Assembly (NCBI GenBank): GCA_039810085.1
Contig: JBDHWG010000009.1
Location: 139,422 to 203,421, forward strand
From: JBDHWG01 sp039810085
GTDB lineage: Bacteria > Chloroflexota > Anaerolineae > Epilineales > JAHCIE01
DNA: 64,000 nucleotides
Reading direction: 5' to 3'
A program made the translations under genes and the position numbers. Numbering within the stretch: the first letter of the stretch is position 1; every line of letters begins with the position of its first letter. Shown here piece after piece: positions 23,188 through 31,681 of this stretch. A model generated the notes under the pieces. That model did not search any database. It was not told where the DNA came from and worked only from the letters and a program-made list of their open reading frames with translations.

Positions 23188-24651
23188 ATGTCGGTTCAGA
23201 AACTGCCCTCCCACAGTGAGGATTTTTCCGAGTGGTATAATGAGATTATCATGCGCGCTGAGTTAGCGGACACGCCGCCCCGCGTCCCGGAGCAGCTGCG
23301 CGGCTTCATGGTGCTCCGCCCGTATGGCTACGCCATGTGGGAGCATCTCCAGGCGGCCCTCGACGGCATGTTCAAGGCCACCGGCCACAAGAACGCCTAT
23401 TTCCCTGTCCTCATCCCGATGAGCTTTATCTCAAAGGAAAAGGAGCACGTCGAGGGCTTCCGGCCTGAGCTGGCGGTCGTGACCGTCGGCGGTGGTGAGG
23501 AGCTCGCCGAACCGCTTGTCGTCCGCCCAACCTCCGAGACCGTCATCGGCCACATGTACGCCCAGTGGGTGCGGACGTACCGCGACCTGCCCGTCCTCAT
23601 CAACCAGTGGGGCAGCGTCCTGCGCTGGGAGAAGCGCACCCGCGCCTTCCTTCGCACCGCCGAATTTTTGTGGCAGGAGGGGCACACTGCCCACGCGACG
23701 GAGGAAGAAGCCGAGGGCGAGACATTGCAGATGCTCGAAATCTACCGCCGTGCGGGCGAGGAGTGGGGCGCTGTGCCGCTTCTGCTCGGCCTCAAGAGTG
23801 ACACCGAGAAGTTCGCCGGCGCCGTGCGCACGTACACCATCGAGTCGATGATGCCCGACGGGCGTGCGCTCCAGTCCGGCACCTCTCACAACCTGGGCCA
23901 GAACTTCGCCAAAGCCTTCGACATCCAGTACCAGGACCGTGACAACACCCTCAAGTACGCCTGGACGACGAGCTGGGGCTTGAGCTGGCGCATGCTCGGC
24001 GCGGTCATCGGCATCCACGGCGACGACCAGGGCCTCAAGCTCCCACCGCGCCTCGCTCCCATCCAGGTCGTCGTCGTCCCCATCTGGAAGACCGAGGCCG
24101 AGCAGAGCGCGGTCATGGGCGCCGCGCAGCAAATCATCGCATCACTGCCCAAGGATGTGCGCGCCCACCTGGACGACCGGGACGGGCTGACGCCAGGCTT
24201 CAAGTTCAACGATTGGGAGATGCGCGGCGTTCCCCTGCGCATCGAGATTGGCCCAAAGGATGTGGACAAGCAGCAAGCCGTCGTGGCGCGCCGCGACATT
24301 CCGGGCAAGCCCAGTAAAGAGTTCATCGGTTGGGACGCGCTGCCGACGGTCGTTCCTGAGCGCCTGGACGCGATCCAGGCTAACCTGTTCGCGGCAGCCC
24401 GCGCCAAGATGGGGGCCATGACACGCACCGTAGCGACTTACGACGAGTTCAAGGCCAGCATTCCTGAGACCGGCGGCTTTGGCTTCATCCGCGCTTACTG
24501 GGCTGGCGACGACGAGGACGAAGCGCGCGTCAAGCGTGAGACGGGCGCGACGATCCGTGCCTTCCCCTTCGATCAGCCGAGCGAGCCGGGCCGCTGCATG
24601 CTCACCGGCAAGGAGACCTCGCGCGTCGCTGTCTTCGCCCGCGCCTACTAG
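23188..24651 (+). CDS. proS: Prolyl-tRNA synthetase, archaeal/eukaryotic type
   Basis: The ATG at 23188 follows TAGGAG and gives 487 residues. The opening SVQKLPSHSEDFSEWYNEIIMRAELAD, the length, and the lack of the bacterial editing insertion mark the archaeal-eukaryotic (ProS type 3) form. Class II motifs are LRPYGYAMWEHLQ (motif 1), VRPTSETVIGHMYAQWVR with RWEKRTRAFLRTAEFLWQEGHTAH (motif 2), and SWGLSWRMLGAVIGIHGDDQGLKLPP (motif 3). An anticodon-binding domain and the short C-terminal zinc-like domain ending in AY follow. It charges tRNA-Pro. A TATAAT lies at 23126-23131. An 18-bp hairpin follows the stop. Confidence 0.96.
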   Translation: MSVQKLPSHSEDFSEWYNEIIMRAELADTPPRVPEQLRGFMVLRPYGYAMWEHLQAALDGMFKATGHKNAYFPVLIPMSFISKEKEHVEGFRPELAVVTVGGGEELAEPLVVRPTSETVIGHMYAQWVRTYRDLPVLINQWGSVLRWEKRTRAFLRTAEFLWQEGHTAHATEEEAEGETLQMLEIYRRAGEEWGAVPLLLGLKSDTEKFAGAVRTYTIESMMPDGRALQSGTSHNLGQNFAKAFDIQYQDRDNTLKYAWTTSWGLSWRMLGAVIGIHGDDQGLKLPPRLAPIQVVVVPIWKTEAEQSAVMGAAQQIIASLPKDVRAHLDDRDGLTPGFKFNDWEMRGVPLRIEIGPKDVDKQQAVVARRDIPGKPSKEFIGWDALPTVVPERLDAIQANLFAAARAKMGAMTRTVATYDEFKASIPETGGFGFIRAYWAGDDEDEARVKRETGATIRAFPFDQPSEPGRCMLTGKETSRVAVFARAY

Positions 24652-24662
24652 CCAGGCATTAC

Positions 24663-24699
24663 AATCGAGGGTCTTGCCTATTAGGCAAGACCCTCGATT
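24663..24699 (+). terminator. Long hairpin after proS
   Basis: An 18-bp perfect inverted repeat (24663-24680 and 24682-24699; core GAGGGTCTTGCCTA) follows the proS stop by 11 bp. No T-tract follows, so termination is likely but not certain. Confidence 0.6.
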
Positions 24700-24796
24700 C
24701 GCGTCTGTACGCCTCTCAATATTACCACTTTCTTTTTATCCCACCATTGAATACCAGGTCGATAGGCTTCTGTCTTGCCTCTCGTTGGGTTCTACA

Positions 24797-24830
24797 TATA
24801 ATGGACACCTAATACTCATTGAATGAGTAT
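24797..24830 (+). promoter_or_regulatory. modA promoter element with palindromic operator
   Basis: TATAAT (24797-24802), with a weak TTGCCT 16 bp upstream, is followed by ATACTCATT-g-AATGAGTAT (24812-24830), a perfect 9-bp palindrome at about +4 to +22. It does not resemble the ModE box, so the controlling protein is unknown. Confidence 0.5.
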
Positions 24831-24867
24831 ACACCGGATGAGCAAATCGGAGACAGAGGAGATCACC

Positions 24868-25812
24868 ATGCGCAAGATCGTATTGACCATCATCCTTGTC
24901 CTAGGGCTAGCGACGCTGGTGTTAGGATGCACTTCCCAAGCGAGTGTCGCTCCCGCCGCCCCAACGATGGCCCCCGCTCCCCCGACCGCCGCCCCGCCCA
25001 CCAGTGCGCCAGCCGTTGCCCCAACAGTGGCGCAGTCAGCGACGAAAGCCCTCCCGGGTAACGCCACGAGCGTACCCACGACTACGGCCAAACTCTCCGG
25101 TGAAATCACCGTCTTCGCCGCTGCGTCGCTCACCGAGGCCTTCAAGCAAATCGGCGCTAATTTCGAGAAGGCCAACCCCGGCACGAAGGTGACCTTCAAC
25201 TTCGCGGGATCGCAGCAACTCGTCCAGCAGATCGGTCAGGGCGCACCCGCCGATGTCTTCGCCTCGGCAGCTAAGAAACAGATGGATGATGCGATAACAG
25301 CGAGCAGTGTCATCAGCGGTACAGAGCGCAGCTTCGTCCGCAACCGCCTGGTTGCCATCTATCCGAGTGACAACAGGGCCGGCGTCAAGACTCTCCAGGA
25401 CCTGGCGAAATCGGGCATCAAGGTTATCCTGGCAGCGAAAGAGGTCCCGGTCGGCCAGTACGCCCTCGATTTCTTCGACAAGGCCAGCAAGGATGCGGCC
25501 TTTGGCGCGGGATTCAAGGATGCTGTGCTCAAGAACGTCGTCTCAAATGAGCAAGATGTCAAAGCAGTTCTTAGCAAAATCGTGCTCGGCGAGGGCGACG
25601 CTGGCATCGTCTATACGACGGACGTCGCCCCGGATGCCGCCGCAAAAGTAGGTCGCATCGAGATCCCCGATGCGCTCAACACAATCGCCTCGTACTACAT
25701 CGCGCCGGTGAAGACCTCGAAGAACCTGGACCTGGCGGCCGCGTTCATGAAATATGTCCTGTCGCCCGATGGGCAAACCATTCTCGCCAAATATGGGTTT
25801 ATCCCGACCTAA
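24868..25812 (+). CDS. modA: Molybdate-type ABC transporter substrate-binding lipoprotein (ModA)
   Basis: The ATG at 24868 follows AGAGGAG and starts the signal sequence MRKIVLTIILVLGLATLVLGC, whose last residue is the lipidated cysteine; a start at 24823 would put 15 residues before it. The product has 314 residues. A Pro/Ala/Thr linker (about 25-70) leads to the ModA fold: ITVFAAASLTEAFKQIG (about 76-92), FNFAGSQQLVQQIGQGAPADVF (about 110-131), VTNE-type and GDAGIVYTTD (about 248-257) motifs. It binds molybdate or tungstate outside the membrane. No modB or modC follows, so it is an orphan in this window. A palindrome lies in its leader. Confidence 0.9.
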   Translation: MRKIVLTIILVLGLATLVLGCTSQASVAPAAPTMAPAPPTAAPPTSAPAVAPTVAQSATKALPGNATSVPTTTAKLSGEITVFAAASLTEAFKQIGANFEKANPGTKVTFNFAGSQQLVQQIGQGAPADVFASAAKKQMDDAITASSVISGTERSFVRNRLVAIYPSDNRAGVKTLQDLAKSGIKVILAAKEVPVGQYALDFFDKASKDAAFGAGFKDAVLKNVVSNEQDVKAVLSKIVLGEGDAGIVYTTDVAPDAAAKVGRIEIPDALNTIASYYIAPVKTSKNLDLAAAFMKYVLSPDGQTILAKYGFIPT

Positions 25813-25833
25813 GGCATGTTTGTGTCGAGTTTG

Positions 25834-25866
25834 AGGCGCGTGGCCGACGGTCTCAACCACGCGCCT
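25834..25866 (+). terminator. Terminator after modA
   Basis: AGGCGCGTGG (25834-25843) pairs perfectly with CCACGCGCCT (25857-25866), followed by a T-rich stretch. It confirms that modA is transcribed alone. Confidence 0.65.
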
Positions 25867-25892
25867 TCCTATTTGCCTGGCCCCAACTTTTT

Positions 25893-25920
25893 TTGACACA
25901 CTGCGGCATAAAAGTATAAG
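25893..25920 (+). promoter_or_regulatory. Promoter of the aldehyde dehydrogenase gene
   Basis: TTGACA (25893-25898) and TATAAG (25915-25920) are 16 bp apart. The start near 25927 gives a leader of about 75 nt. Confidence 0.65.
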
Positions 25921-25928
25921 ATATAGCT

Positions 25929-25962
25929 GGAGTCGAATCGTCCAACGATTGGAGCCGACTCC
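25929..25962 (+). promoter_or_regulatory. Nested hairpin in the aldehyde dehydrogenase leader
   Basis: GGAGTCG (25929-25935) pairs with CGACTCC (25956-25962), and inside it AATCGT (25936-25941) pairs with ACGATT (25945-25950). It occupies the first bases of the predicted mRNA and may stabilise it or bind a regulator. Confidence 0.45.
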
Positions 25963-26001
25963 ACGTGCGAGTTCGCCCACTCATAATCTAAGGAGGGCAA
26001 C

Positions 26002-27627
26002 GTGCTCGAATTCGTTAACCCGGCGACGGGTCTGCCGTTTGGTCAGGTCGAAACGACCTCGCCCGACGAAGCGCGGCTGATTCACAAAGAGATGCGGGCG
26101 GCGTTCGACGTGTGGCACGAAAAGCCCATCCAGGAACGCGTGCGCATCCTCCGCAAGCTCCAGAAGTCCATTCTCGACAACCTCGACGACATTACCGCCG
26201 TCCTCAACCAGGACTGCGGCAAGAGCCGCCAGGACGCCCTCATCGAGGTGTTCATCACCGTAGACATGCTCGACCAGTACTGCAAGCGCGCCCCCCACTG
26301 GCTGCGACGGCAGCCGGTCTCGCGCGGCCTGTACCTGTTCAAGAAGTGCTACGTAGAGTACCGTCCCTATGGCGTGGTGCTCGTCATCGCACCGTGGAAC
26401 TACCCCTTCGCCCTGTCCATCCCGCCGGTCATTGCGGCCTTGCTCGCCGGTAACACCGTCATCCTCAAGCCGTCCGAGGTCACTGCGGCGTCGGGTGAGA
26501 TGATGGACCGCCTGTTCAAGACCGTGCCAGAGCTGACGCCCTACGTCCGTGTCGTCCACGGCGGCGGCGATGTGGGCGCGGCGCTCGTACAATCCGGCCC
26601 TGACTACATCTTCCTGACCGGCTCGATGCCGACTGGCAAGAAGGTCATGGCGACCGCGGCCGAGACCCTGACGCCCGTTGCGTGCGAGTTGGGCGGCAAG
26701 GACGCCATGATCGTGCTGGAGGACGCCGACCTGCGCCAAGCCGCTCACTGGGGCGCGTGGGGGGCGTACTTCAACAGCGGGCAGACGTGCATGGCCGTCG
26801 AGCGCGTGTACGTGGTCGAGTCGGTGTACGATGAGTTCGTGCGCCTGGCTGTGGAGGAGACCCAGAAAATCAAGATGGGCTTCTCGACCGAGCAGGAGAG
26901 CCAATTCTACATGGGGCCGATTACGGACCCGCGGCAGATTCGCATCATTCAGCGTCACCTTGAGGACGCTCTGGCGAAGGGCGCGACAATCTTGACCGGC
27001 GGCAAGATCGACGGCATGTTCGTCGAGCCGACGGTCATGGTGGATGTGGACCACAGCATGCTCATCATGCAGGATGAGACGTTCGGCCCTATCCTGCCCA
27101 TCATGCAGGTTAAGAACGAGGCTGAGGCCATCCGCATGGCGAACGATTGCCACCTGGGTTTGGGGGCGTCGATCTGGAGCCGGGACATCGAGCGAGCGCA
27201 GCGTGTCGCCCACCGCGTCGAGGCGTCGTCGGTCGTCATCAACGACACCATCGCCCAGTTCGGCGTGCCGATGCTCCCCTTCGGCGGCACCAAGCAGTCG
27301 GGCTATGGCCGCATCCACGGCCGCGAGGGCTTGATGCAGTTCACGCGCCCGTACGCCTACGCCGTCGGCGCGCCGCCGCCAAGCTGGGACATCGCGACGA
27401 TCCTGCGCAAGCCGGGCCACTACAAAGCCGGTTCGGCGGTGATGCGCCTGGCGTTTGGCGTCACACCGCAACAGCGTCTTGGGCCAATTCTGGAGGCGGT
27501 GGGGGTCAAGGGAAAGCCGAGTGGGGCAGGGATTGCGCTCGGTCTGAGCGGCGCAGCTCTGGCGAGCGGTCTTGCCATGAGCCTGCTGCGACGGCCTCAC
27601 AGGTCAGAGGACGGCGACGAGGAGTAA
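26002..27627 (+). CDS. Aldehyde dehydrogenase with C-terminal hydrophobic tail
   Basis: The GTG at 26002 is preceded by AGGAGGG at ideal spacing. The 541 residues are an NAD(P)-dependent aldehyde dehydrogenase. The cofactor region is WNYPFALSIPPVIAALLAGNTVILKPSE (two blocks, 132-159), the general base is Glu229 (CELGGKDAMIVLE), and the nucleophile is Cys263 (FNSGQTCMAVERV). After the catalytic core (to about 460) there is an extension. Residues about 508-529 are continuously hydrophobic or small (GIALGLSGAALASGLAMSLL) and are followed by RRPHRSEDGDEE. This resembles the tail anchor of fatty-aldehyde dehydrogenases, so membrane association and a long-chain aldehyde substrate are plausible inferences. 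Confidence 0.9.
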   Translation: MLEFVNPATGLPFGQVETTSPDEARLIHKEMRAAFDVWHEKPIQERVRILRKLQKSILDNLDDITAVLNQDCGKSRQDALIEVFITVDMLDQYCKRAPHWLRRQPVSRGLYLFKKCYVEYRPYGVVLVIAPWNYPFALSIPPVIAALLAGNTVILKPSEVTAASGEMMDRLFKTVPELTPYVRVVHGGGDVGAALVQSGPDYIFLTGSMPTGKKVMATAAETLTPVACELGGKDAMIVLEDADLRQAAHWGAWGAYFNSGQTCMAVERVYVVESVYDEFVRLAVEETQKIKMGFSTEQESQFYMGPITDPRQIRIIQRHLEDALAKGATILTGGKIDGMFVEPTVMVDVDHSMLIMQDETFGPILPIMQVKNEAEAIRMANDCHLGLGASIWSRDIERAQRVAHRVEASSVVINDTIAQFGVPMLPFGGTKQSGYGRIHGREGLMQFTRPYAYAVGAPPPSWDIATILRKPGHYKAGSAVMRLAFGVTPQQRLGPILEAVGVKGKPSGAGIALGLSGAALASGLAMSLLRRPHRSEDGDEE

Positions 27628-27719
27628 GCGGCATAGCGTGAGCTTTTGGCCTAAGGCGTCATCTGTGCTATACTAGCCGTTTGTTGTGACCAGTACAGTT
27701 TGACCCAAGGAGGCCAAGG

Positions 27720-27998
27720 TTGTGTAATCTTTCCCGCTTGATCCTGGTCGGCACGCTGGCGCTGCTGGGCTTGCTGGCGGCGTGCCAGTCCCAATCGCCG
27801 CCGCCGCAGCCAACAACCGTTGCTCCCCTCAGTGGAGCGACGGCGGCGCCGGGCGTCACAACGGCGCTGCCGGTCATCGCCACTGCCCCAGCCGGCGTGA
27901 CCCGTGTTCCGACTGCGACCAAGCCACCCGGCTACCCTGGACCGGAAACTCCCACGGTGGCCGCGCCGAAGGCATATCCAGGAACGTCTCAACCGTAA
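27720..27998 (+). CDS. Small Pro/Thr-rich lipoprotein
   Basis: The product has 92 residues. Translation most likely starts at TTG (27720), six bases after a perfect AAGGAGG (27707-27713); no ATG or GTG is available in this frame before the signal. The leader ends in LLGLLAAC, a lipobox. The mature part is Pro, Thr and Ala rich (PTTVAPLSGATAAPG) and ends with two tyrosine-glycine motifs (GYPGPE, AYPGTS). I recognise no family; it may be a wall-associated small lipoprotein. An extended -10 TGTGC-TATACT at 27666-27674 is its probable promoter. A strong bidirectional terminator follows. Confidence 0.7.
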   Translation: MCNLSRLILVGTLALLGLLAACQSQSPPPQPTTVAPLSGATAAPGVTTALPVIATAPAGVTRVPTATKPPGYPGPETPTVAAPKAYPGTSQP

Positions 27999-28003
27999 AC
28001 AAA

Positions 28004-28043
28004 AACTGGGCTACCGGGATTATCCGGTAGCCCAGTTGCTTTT
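28004..28043. terminator. Bidirectional terminator between the lipoprotein and ftsH genes
   Basis: AACTGGGCTACCGG (28004-28017) and CCGGTAGCCCAGTT (28024-28037) make a perfect 14-bp stem. It is followed by GCTTTT on the plus strand, with an A-run (28001-28005) that serves as U-tract on the minus strand. Confidence 0.85.
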
Positions 28044-28052
28044 GTCAGTGAC

Positions 28053-29909
28053 TTAGGCGGCCAGCAGCGAGCGAACTTCGTTCGCATCAAGCGTCTCGAC
28101 CTCGATGAGCTTGCGGGCCAGGGCCTCGAGCTTGTCGCGGTGCAGCGTAATAATCTGGCGGGCACGCTCGTAAGCCTCAGTGACGATGTTGCGCACTTCG
28201 TTGTCGATCTCCTGGGCAACCGCCTCGGAGTAGTTGCGCTGCTCGCCGATCTCGCGGCCGAGGAAGACCATCTCGTCCTTCTCGCCGAACGTGAGCGGCC
28301 CAAGGCGCTCGCTCATGCCATACTGCGTCACCATAGCCCGCGCCATCTTCGTCGCGCGCTCCAGGTCGTTGCTCGCGCCGGTGGTGACATCGCTGAAGAC
28401 CAACTCCTCAGCCACGCGCCCGCCGAGTAGGCCAGCCAACTCGTCGCGGAACTTGGCCGCCGTGACCAGCGTCGTGTCGCTATCCGGTAGGTGCATCACG
28501 AAGCCGCCCGCCATGCCGCGCGGTACGATGGTCACCTTATGGATCGGGTCACTGTTCGGCAGCATGTAGCCGACGAGGGCGTGTCCGGCCTCGTGGTAGG
28601 CCACAACGGTCTTCTCCTTCTCGGAGATGACGCGGCTCTTGCGCTCCGGTCCCATCACAACCTTTTCCATCGCATTCTGGAAGTCCAGCATGTTGATGGA
28701 CTTGGCGTTGCGCCGGGCAGCCAGAATGGCCGCCTCGTTGACCAGGTTCTCGATGTCAGCGCCACTGAAGCCCGGCGTAATCTTGGCGATCACGTCCAGG
28801 TCAACTTCCGACGCCAGCGGCTTGCCCCGCGTGTGAATCTTGAGCATCATCTTGCGCCCGTTCGTGTCCGGCCGGTCGATGACGACGCGGCGGTCGAAGC
28901 GGCCGGGGCGCAGCAGCGCCGGGTCGAGAATGTCGGGGCGGTTCGTGGCGGCGATGATGATGACGTGGGTGTCGCTGTCGAAGCCGTCCATCTCGACGAG
29001 GATCTGGTTGAGCGTCTGCTCGCGCTCATCGTGGCTGCCGCCGAGGCCCGCGCCACGGTGACGGCCCACGGCGTCGATTTCGTCGATGAAGACGATGCAC
29101 GGGCTGTGGCGCTTGGCCTGGTCGAACAGGTCACGCACGCGGGACGCGCCGACGCCGACAAACATCTCCACGAACTCCGACCCGCTGATGCTGAAGAACG
29201 GCACGCCGGCCTCGCCAGCGACAGCCTTCGCCAGCAGCGTCTTGCCGCAGCCGGGCGGGCCGACCATCAGTACGCCCTTCGGAATGCGCGCGCCCAGCGA
29301 GACAAACTTCTCCGGCTCCTTGAGGAACTCGACCACCTCGGCCAACTCATGCTTCGCCTCGTCCACGCCCGCCACATCCGCAAACGTTACAGTAGGCTTG
29401 TCGCCGCCCACCATGCGGGCGCGGCTCTTGCCAAAGCTCATCGCCTGGTTAGCGCCGCCCTGGGCTTGTCGGAACATGAAGAAAATGAACCCGCCGAACA
29501 GGACGACAGGGAGGATCGACGCCAGAATGCCGCCCCAGTTGGACATGAAGCCCGGTGAGACGACGTCGATCTTGACCGCGTCGAGCTGCTCCGGCGTCAC
29601 GCCGAGACCCTTGAGCACCTCAGGCAGACTGGTGTTGGGTTCCTTGTTCGCCGTGTATCGTTTTTGAGTGTCGGTGCGCGCAATGGTCAGGTTGACCCCA
29701 TCCTGACTGACCTCAATGGCAGAAATCCGACCCGCCTTAACGTCCTGGGCCAAGGTCGTCAGGTCGGTGCGCTCGGACTGGCCGGGCACCATCGAGGATG
29801 CGCGGAAAAGGATGACGACCAGCACGGCCAGCAACAGCAGGTAGATCGTGCCGTTCCTGAACCAGCGGTTCGAAGGTGGATTGGTTCCACTCGGTTGCTT
29901 ACGTTTCAT
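28053..29909 (-). CDS. ftsH: ATP-dependent zinc metalloprotease FtsH
   Basis: This 618-residue membrane protease has a first helix at about 20-36, an extracytoplasmic domain, and a second helix at about 118-137. The AAA+ module follows with Walker A VGPPGCGKTLLAKA, Walker B IVFIDEIDAVGRHRG and the second region of homology ATNRPDILDPALLRPGRFDR. The peptidase domain contains HEAGHALVG with the zinc-binding histidines and a distal Asp in the TGASNDLERAT region. FtsH degrades misfolded and regulatory membrane proteins as a hexamer. Length and motifs are normal. A TATAAC element at 29960-29965 on the minus strand is a possible -10. Confidence 0.97.
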   Translation of the reverse strand: MKRKQPSGTNPPSNRWFRNGTIYLLLLAVLVVILFRASSMVPGQSERTDLTTLAQDVKAGRISAIEVSQDGVNLTIARTDTQKRYTANKEPNTSLPEVLKGLGVTPEQLDAVKIDVVSPGFMSNWGGILASILPVVLFGGFIFFMFRQAQGGANQAMSFGKSRARMVGGDKPTVTFADVAGVDEAKHELAEVVEFLKEPEKFVSLGARIPKGVLMVGPPGCGKTLLAKAVAGEAGVPFFSISGSEFVEMFVGVGASRVRDLFDQAKRHSPCIVFIDEIDAVGRHRGAGLGGSHDEREQTLNQILVEMDGFDSDTHVIIIAATNRPDILDPALLRPGRFDRRVVIDRPDTNGRKMMLKIHTRGKPLASEVDLDVIAKITPGFSGADIENLVNEAAILAARRNAKSINMLDFQNAMEKVVMGPERKSRVISEKEKTVVAYHEAGHALVGYMLPNSDPIHKVTIVPRGMAGGFVMHLPDSDTTLVTAAKFRDELAGLLGGRVAEELVFSDVTTGASNDLERATKMARAMVTQYGMSERLGPLTFGEKDEMVFLGREIGEQRNYSEAVAQEIDNEVRNIVTEAYERARQIITLHRDKLEALARKLIEVETLDANEVRSLLAA

Positions 29910-30004
29910 CTAGCCAAAACTCCTATATCTATCGCTCTGTCATCGCAATAGGTGTCTATGTTATAGATGCGTGAGATGTCGAATTCTTGCCTAGGCCGCA
30001 AGGC

Positions 30005-30352
30005 TCACCAGTGGGCGAGGTCCGGTTCGAGGAAGCCGTTGTGCGCCAGGAACGCGCGCAGGTTCGCCGTCGCCGGTTCGCTGATCATGCAGCCCCGGTC
30101 CACGTTGCGCGGGTTCTGGTCCAGGCTAAGGCCCGCTGGCTCCTGGTACGGCTCGTTGCTCGCACCATCGGCGATGAGGACCGTCGGGACGGCCAGGAAG
30201 CCCGTCCACTCCTCCAGACGCTTGGCGGCCGCGGCATCCTGGTCAATGTTCACTTCGCGGAACGGGATCCCCCACTCTTGGAGATCACGTCGCACGCGCG
30301 CAACGTCGCTACAGTAGGTTGAACGGGCATAGATGACGAGTTGCTTGTCCAT
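30005..30352 (-). CDS. Glutaredoxin-like protein with CSDV active site
   Basis: This 115-residue thioredoxin-fold protein starts KQLVIYARSTYCSDVARVRRDL. The active-site position reads Cys14-Ser15-Asp16-Val17 in place of CPYC, so only the first cysteine is kept, as in monothiol or NrdH-like relatives. The cis-proline loop AVPTVLIADG (about 54-63) is typical. The C-terminal half (about 65-115) is longer than in a standard glutaredoxin and contains a second cysteine in DRGCMISEP (about 86-94). By family it would reduce disulfides or bind an iron-sulfur cluster with glutathione or a similar thiol; the partner is unknown. It lies 30 bp downstream of lysA on the same strand and may be co-transcribed. 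Confidence 0.75.
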   Translation of the reverse strand: MDKQLVIYARSTYCSDVARVRRDLQEWGIPFREVNIDQDAAAAKRLEEWTGFLAVPTVLIADGASNEPYQEPAGLSLDQNPRNVDRGCMISEPATANLRAFLAHNGFLEPDLAHW

Positions 30353-30382
30353 AATACCTCACCGTGTTTGTAGGGCGGCGGC

Positions 30383-31681
30383 TCACATGGGCAGCGCCGC
30401 GTCGGCCGTAATCGTTTCCGGTACAACCTGATCCACCAGCAACCCTTCCCACGTCTCGGCCCTGCGAACGATCCACCACTGTTTACCCAGAATGGCGACC
30501 TCCGCCGGACGCGGGCGGCTATTGTAATTCGAAGATTGCGCATAACCGTATGCGCCAGAATCGAGTATCGCGACGAAATCACCGCTTTGGAGAGCTGGCA
30601 GCTGACGGGCGCGTCCGACGACATCACTCGTCTCGCAGTTCGGTCCCACCACATCAGCCGTCATCGTCACAACGTTCGCCTGGACCGGCCAGATTTCGTG
30701 GTGCGCTTCGTACAGCGCGGGGCGCAACAGGGCGTTCATGCCCGTGTCCAGCACGACACGCACGACATCGACGCTGTGCTTGACGTGGAGCACCTGGCTC
30801 AACAAAGCCCCGGCCGGCGCGACTATAGAGCGCCCCGGCTCAAGAAGCAATTTGAGGTCCAGACCGACAAGCTGCGGGAGCAGGATTGCCGCCAGATCCG
30901 CTGGCGTCAAATGAGCTTCTGCGCCGTCGGCATCAGCCGCATCCTCCGCGTGCCGGTAATCGACGCCCAATCCCCCCCCCAGGTTCAGGAAGCGCAGCCC
31001 AACGCCGCGCGCCAGGAGCCGTCGCGCCAGGGCAACGACGCGCTCGGCCGATTCCTGGAACGGCTCCAGGTACGTGATCTGCGAGCCGATGTGGCTATGC
31101 AACCCAACAGGCTCGAGCCAGGGGTCGTCTACAACACGCTGGTAGGCGGCTTCGGCGTCGGCCAGCGGAATGCCAAACTGACTGGAGGCAACGCCAGTCG
31201 AGATGTGGCGGTGGGTGTGCGGGTCAACGGCAGGGTTGATGCGCAGTGTGATGGGTGCGCGCCGGCCTAGCCGCGCCGCGATGCCTGCGATACGCTCTAT
31301 CTCCTCGACGGCGTCAACGTTGATGCTCAGCACCTCGGCGTCTAGCGCCGCTTCGATCTCGCGGTCCGACTTGCCGTTGCCGTTGAATATCGTCATGCTG
31401 CCGGGCACGCCGGCCGCCTGAGCGACGCGCAACTCGCCGCCGGAGACTATGTCCGCGCCCGCCCCCAATCGCCGCAGCCACGCGCATAGAGCAAGACTGG
31501 CGTTTGCCTTGTAGGCGTAGCAGATGAGAGCATCCGGGAAAGCGTCGGCATACGCGAGATAGCGCTGCGCCACCTCGTCCAGGCCGTAGACATAGAGCGG
31601 CGTGCCCAGCTCGCGCGCCAGGTCGGCCAGGGAGACACCCTCGGCGAACAGCCAGCCGTCCCGGTAGGCGAACGCGCTCAC
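30383..31681 (-). CDS. lysA: Diaminopimelate decarboxylase
   Basis: The enzyme makes L-lysine from meso-diaminopimelate using PLP. The start is taken as GTG at 31681, overlapping the stop of the upstream gene in a GTGA junction; an ATG at 31708 is an alternative. The 432 residues contain the PLP lysine (CYAYKAN, Lys58), HSHIGSQITYLEPF, the glycine-rich phosphate loop LNLGGGLGVDY, LLLEPGRSIVAPAG, and GPNCETSDVVGR with the catalytic cysteine of the partner subunit. The fold is a TIM barrel plus C-terminal beta domain. The phosphatase-like gene upstream shares the promoter at 32322-32350. Confidence 0.94.
   Translation of the reverse strand: MSAFAYRDGWLFAEGVSLADLARELGTPLYVYGLDEVAQRYLAYADAFPDALICYAYKANASLALCAWLRRLGAGADIVSGGELRVAQAAGVPGSMTIFNGNGKSDREIEAALDAEVLSINVDAVEEIERIAGIAARLGRRAPITLRINPAVDPHTHRHISTGVASSQFGIPLADAEAAYQRVVDDPWLEPVGLHSHIGSQITYLEPFQESAERVVALARRLLARGVGLRFLNLGGGLGVDYRHAEDAADADGAEAHLTPADLAAILLPQLVGLDLKLLLEPGRSIVAPAGALLSQVLHVKHSVDVVRVVLDTGMNALLRPALYEAHHEIWPVQANVVTMTADVVGPNCETSDVVGRARQLPALQSGDFVAILDSGAYGYAQSSNYNSRPRPAEVAILGKQWWIVRRAETWEGLLVDQVVPETITADAALPM

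Noticed and set aside
25981..27600. 539-residue open frame antisense to the aldehyde dehydrogenase
   Set aside because: It is a by-product of GC-rich codons, rich in Arg/His/Asp with no domain, opposite a gene with clear motifs.
28491..29558. 355-residue open frame antisense to ftsH
   Set aside because: Composition is low-complexity and no motif is present; ftsH is certain.
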